Notes under the pieces: model-generated
What the model was told of the DNA's origin: nothing
Databases searched by the model: none
The model's input: only the letters and a program-made list of their open reading frames with translations
Shown: piece after piece, positions 5,241-6,884 of the stretch
How the letters are laid out: every line of letters starts with the position of its first letter
How positions within the stretch are numbered: position 1 is the stretch's first letter
Source: JBEKYH01 sp049511115
GTDB taxonomy: Bacteria > Planctomycetota > Phycisphaerae > Tepidisphaerales > Tepidisphaeraceae
DNA: 6,884 nucleotides
Reading direction: 5' to 3'
NCBI GenBank assembly: GCA_049511115.1
Contig: JBEKYH010000281.1
Span: 1-6,884, forward strand
Position numbers and translations under genes: made by a program

Positions 5241-5622
5241 TCAAACGGATCCCAAATCGACTTCCGGCCGCTTCGCTTACGAAGGCCTCCATCGCGTCTT
5301 TCACGAACGGGCCCGCCTGAGCATCCTGTCGTCTCTTGCCGCCCACCCCGACGGCCTGCTCTTCAACGAATTGAAATCCCTCTGCTCGCTGACCGACGGC
5401 AACCTCAGCCGCCAGATTCAATTCCTCCAGGGCAACGGCTTCGTCGAGGTCTGGAAGGGCTACCACAAAAATCGCCCCCAGACCAAGTGCCGCCTCACCC
5501 GCTCAGGGCGCGATTCGTTTCTCGAGTACATCGCCGAATTGGAAAAGGTCGTCTCCGACGCCCAGGCTCAGCAGAAAATCCGCAACCCCCGATCCCCGCT
5601 GGCGGGGGTAATTCCAACTTAA
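5227..5622 (+). CDS. Winged-helix transcriptional regulator (HTH_34 type)
   Basis: 131 residues. ATG at 5227 lies inside the end of the membrane-protein gene. Residues 17-105 are a MarR/ArsR-like winged helix: FAYEGLHRVFHERARLSILS (helix 1), AAHPDGLLFNELKSLCSLT (helix 2), TDGNLSRQIQFLQGNGFVEV (recognition helix), a wing with GYHKNRPQTKCRLTRSGRDS, then a dimer helix. This closely fits the PF13601-type (HTH_34) family, small dimeric regulators with no evident ligand domain. Residues 114-131 (QQKIRNPRSPLAGVIPT region) exceed the usual end and are encoded by a GC-rich hairpin. It probably represses its own operon through the palindrome at 4593-4609 and may also act at 5667-5681 (inference). Confidence 0.9.
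   Translation: MTPNNQTDPKSTSGRFAYEGLHRVFHERARLSILSSLAAHPDGLLFNELKSLCSLTDGNLSRQIQFLQGNGFVEVWKGYHKNRPQTKCRLTRSGRDSFLEYIAELEKVVSDAQAQQKIRNPRSPLAGVIPT
5585..5609 (+). repeat. GC-rich hairpin across the 3' end of the HTH_34 gene
   Basis: CCCCGC (5594-5599) and GCGGGG (5602-5607) form a tight stem. An alternative pairing joins ACCCCC (5585-5590) with GGGGGT (5604-5609). The hairpin lies in the last codons and is not followed by a T run, so terminator function is uncertain. It accounts for the unusual C-terminal residues of the regulator. Confidence 0.35.
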
Positions 5623-5666
5623 CGTATGCCACTGAATCTCATTCGCCGTCGCGTTTGGCCCGTATG

Positions 5667-5681
5667 CTTTACACTATAAAG
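5667..5681. promoter_or_regulatory. Second copy of the CTTTA-TATAAAG operator
   Basis: CTTTACACTATAAAG is an imperfect palindrome (six of seven arm positions) that matches the site at 4594-4608. Allowing for flanks, 20 of 27 bases agree, including the shared GTAT ahead of it. It lies 61 bases upstream of the PadR-like gene. The TATGCT at 5663-5668 or the TATAAA at 5675-5680 could serve as the -10 box; TTTGGC at 5654-5659 is a weak -35 for the latter with a 15-bp spacer. The site is placed to control the PadR/radical SAM operon. Confidence 0.5.
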
Positions 5682-5742
5682 TTGTTGATTCAGTAAACCC
5701 GGTGCTTCCAGATTCACGAATTCGGCTGCTCAGGAGAACTGT

Positions 5743-6168
5743 ATGTGCCTCTCGTTGCAGTTACGCCCTCGCTTCGCAACCAAAACAATCCGCGACCGAA
5801 TCGCCTCGAGATGCTCCGTCCTTCGCCCCAACGGCTGGGCCGCAACCGAAGAACATTCATGCTGCCAACTCGTCACGACCTATTCCGACCCCCTCCTCCT
5901 CACATTGGCCAGCCTCGCCAACGGACCCAAGGACGCCGCCGCCATGATTGAAGACATCGCGACGCTGTGCGGGATGCGCCTGGAGGCGAAGACGATTTAT
6001 AACGCGATCAACCAATTGCAACAGCGCCGCTGGATCGAGCCACACTCGTCGGCAAAAGTCGAACATCGCTATCGCCTGACAATCGCCGGCCTGCACGCGT
6101 TCCGCGCATCGCTCGCCGCTCTGCGGCGATGCTCCCACACCACCTTGCAGAAGTTGGAGGCAATATGA
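5743..6168 (+). CDS. PadR-like winged-helix regulator with an N-terminal extension
   Basis: 141 residues. AGGAGA at 5732-5737 supports ATG at 5743. Residues about 49-128 are a PadR-type winged helix: DPLLLTLASLANGPKDAAAM (helix 1 and turn), IEDIATLCGMRLEAKTIYNA (recognition helix), INQLQQRRWIEP, then a wing with VEHRYRLTIAGLHAF. The typical PadR 'GYxI' is replaced by AAAMI. Residues 1-48 (MCLSLQLRPRFATKTIRDRI and on, with three more Cys at 24, 40 and 41) are not part of the usual fold, which normally begins within a few residues of the start. No better in-frame start was found, so the extension is either real or shows an earlier frame change. The long C-terminal helix of PadR is short here. 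The stop overlaps the next start as ATGA, so it is co-translated with the radical SAM gene. Confidence 0.75.
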   Translation: MCLSLQLRPRFATKTIRDRIASRCSVLRPNGWAATEEHSCCQLVTTYSDPLLLTLASLANGPKDAAAMIEDIATLCGMRLEAKTIYNAINQLQQRRWIEPHSSAKVEHRYRLTIAGLHAFRASLAALRRCSHTTLQKLEAI

Positions 6169-6884
6169 ATCGCATCGCAACTCCTCCGCGCGGCGGCCTG
6201 CAAGTAAAATTGATCCTCCCTTCCCTCACCGAAGCCACCAGCCCCTACTGGAGGCCCATCAAATACTCCCTCTTCCCGCCACTGGGGCTGGCGACGCTGG
6301 CGGCCTATCTGTCTCCCGACGATCAGGCGGAGATCATCGATGAACACGTCCAGCACCTGCACCTCAATGACACGCCCGATCTGGTCATCATCCAGGTCTA
6401 CATCACCAACGCCTACCGCGCCTACAAAATCGCCGACCATTATCGCGCGCTGGGATCGTTCGTCGCCCTGGGCGGCTTGCACGTTACGTCGCTGCCGGAT
6501 GAAGCGGCCCCGCACGCCGATGCGATATTCCTCGGCCCCGGCGAGCAGACCTTCCCGCAGTTTCTCGCCGACTTTCGCGCCGGCCGGCCGCAGAAAATCT
6601 ACCGCTCGACCGCCGGCCGCACGCTGGAACGCATTCCCCCCATCCGCCGCGACCTCATCGACCGCCGGCGTTATCTGGTCCCCAATTCCATCGTCGTCAC
6701 GCGCGGCTGCCCCATGCACTGCGACTTTTGCTACAAGGACGCGTTCTTCGAAAACGGCAAATCGTTCTACACCCAGCGCGTCGATGACGCCCTCGCTGAA
6801 ATCTCCCGCCTCCCGGGGCGTCATCTTTATTATCTCGACGATCATCTGCTGGGCGACCGTCGCTTTGCCGAGGCGATGTTCGCC
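6165..6884 (+). CDS. B12-binding-type radical SAM protein, 3' partial
   Basis: 240 residues are visible and the frame runs off the window. ATG at 6165 overlaps the PadR-like stop (ATGA, 6165-6168) with GGAGG at 6156-6160. Residues 13-140 look like a Rossmann-type cobalamin-binding domain: KLILPSL, a PPLGLATLAAYL helix, VIIQVY, then ALGGLHVTSLPDEA and AIFLGPGE. The usual B12 ligand motif DxHxxG is not seen, so cobalamin may bind base-off or not at all. The iron-sulphur motif TRGCPMHCDFCY gives C182, C186 and C189 (CxxxCxxC), which hold the [4Fe-4S] cluster that splits S-adenosylmethionine. It continues as FFENGKSFYTQRVDDALAEI and YYLDDHLLGD, a common pattern in this superfamily. The substrate is unknown. 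Pairing with a PadR-like regulator suggests inducible expression. Confidence 0.9.
   Translation, partial: MNRIATPPRGGLQVKLILPSLTEATSPYWRPIKYSLFPPLGLATLAAYLSPDDQAEIIDEHVQHLHLNDTPDLVIIQVYITNAYRAYKIADHYRALGSFVALGGLHVTSLPDEAAPHADAIFLGPGEQTFPQFLADFRAGRPQKIYRSTAGRTLERIPPIRRDLIDRRRYLVPNSIVVTRGCPMHCDFCYKDAFFENGKSFYTQRVDDALAEISRLPGRHLYYLDDHLLGDRRFAEAMFA

Noticed and set aside
6069..6845. Long - strand open frame opposite the radical SAM gene
   Set aside because: Its product has no recognisable domain and it is the antisense shadow of a gene with intact CxxxCxxC and overlap-coupled start.

Overview
The window looks like a high-GC chromosomal segment from a planctomycete, possibly class Phycisphaerae. 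This placement is an inference from protein style: threonine/alanine/glutamine-rich stretches after signal peptides, a membrane gene paired with a winged-helix regulator, a secreted SMP-30-like protein, and a start fragment resembling DUF3352 proteins. No rRNA or tRNA gene was seen.

Layout, left to right. Positions 3-473 hold the 3' part of a helix-turn-helix protein of phage/transposon style. It is followed by a short array of 10-bp-periodic repeats (481-550). Two secreted proteins then converge tail to tail: a Cip1-like jelly-roll protein on + (569-1360) and an SMP-30/gluconolactonase-type beta-propeller on - (1378-2403). Next on - is lgt (2545-3375), the lipoprotein diacylglyceryl transferase, the one clear housekeeping gene here. 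Divergent from lgt is a two-gene toxin-antitoxin operon: an AbrB/MazE-type antitoxin (3537-3770) and a Doc/Fic toxin (3774-4178). Its promoter carries two operator-like half-repeats.

The gap 4179-4628 holds a hairpin, a 46-codon signal-peptide ORF that looks like the broken start of a larger secreted protein, and a small nested inverted-repeat element (4444-4526). The right part holds two regulator modules. The first is a six-helix membrane protein overlapping a winged-helix (HTH_34-type) regulator (4629-5622). The second is a PadR-like regulator overlapping a B12-binding-type radical SAM enzyme by ATGA (5743 to the window end).

The most interesting structural point is that both right-hand modules are preceded by nearly the same palindromic site, CTTTA-N4/5-TATAAAG (4594-4608 and 5667-5681). 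This suggests one regulon in which one of the two encoded regulators controls both units. A second point is a perfect palindrome filling the spacer between the -35 and -10 boxes of the SMP-30 gene. No clearly new defence or mobile system was found. The toxin-antitoxin pair is a recognisable Doc system with a non-Phd antitoxin.
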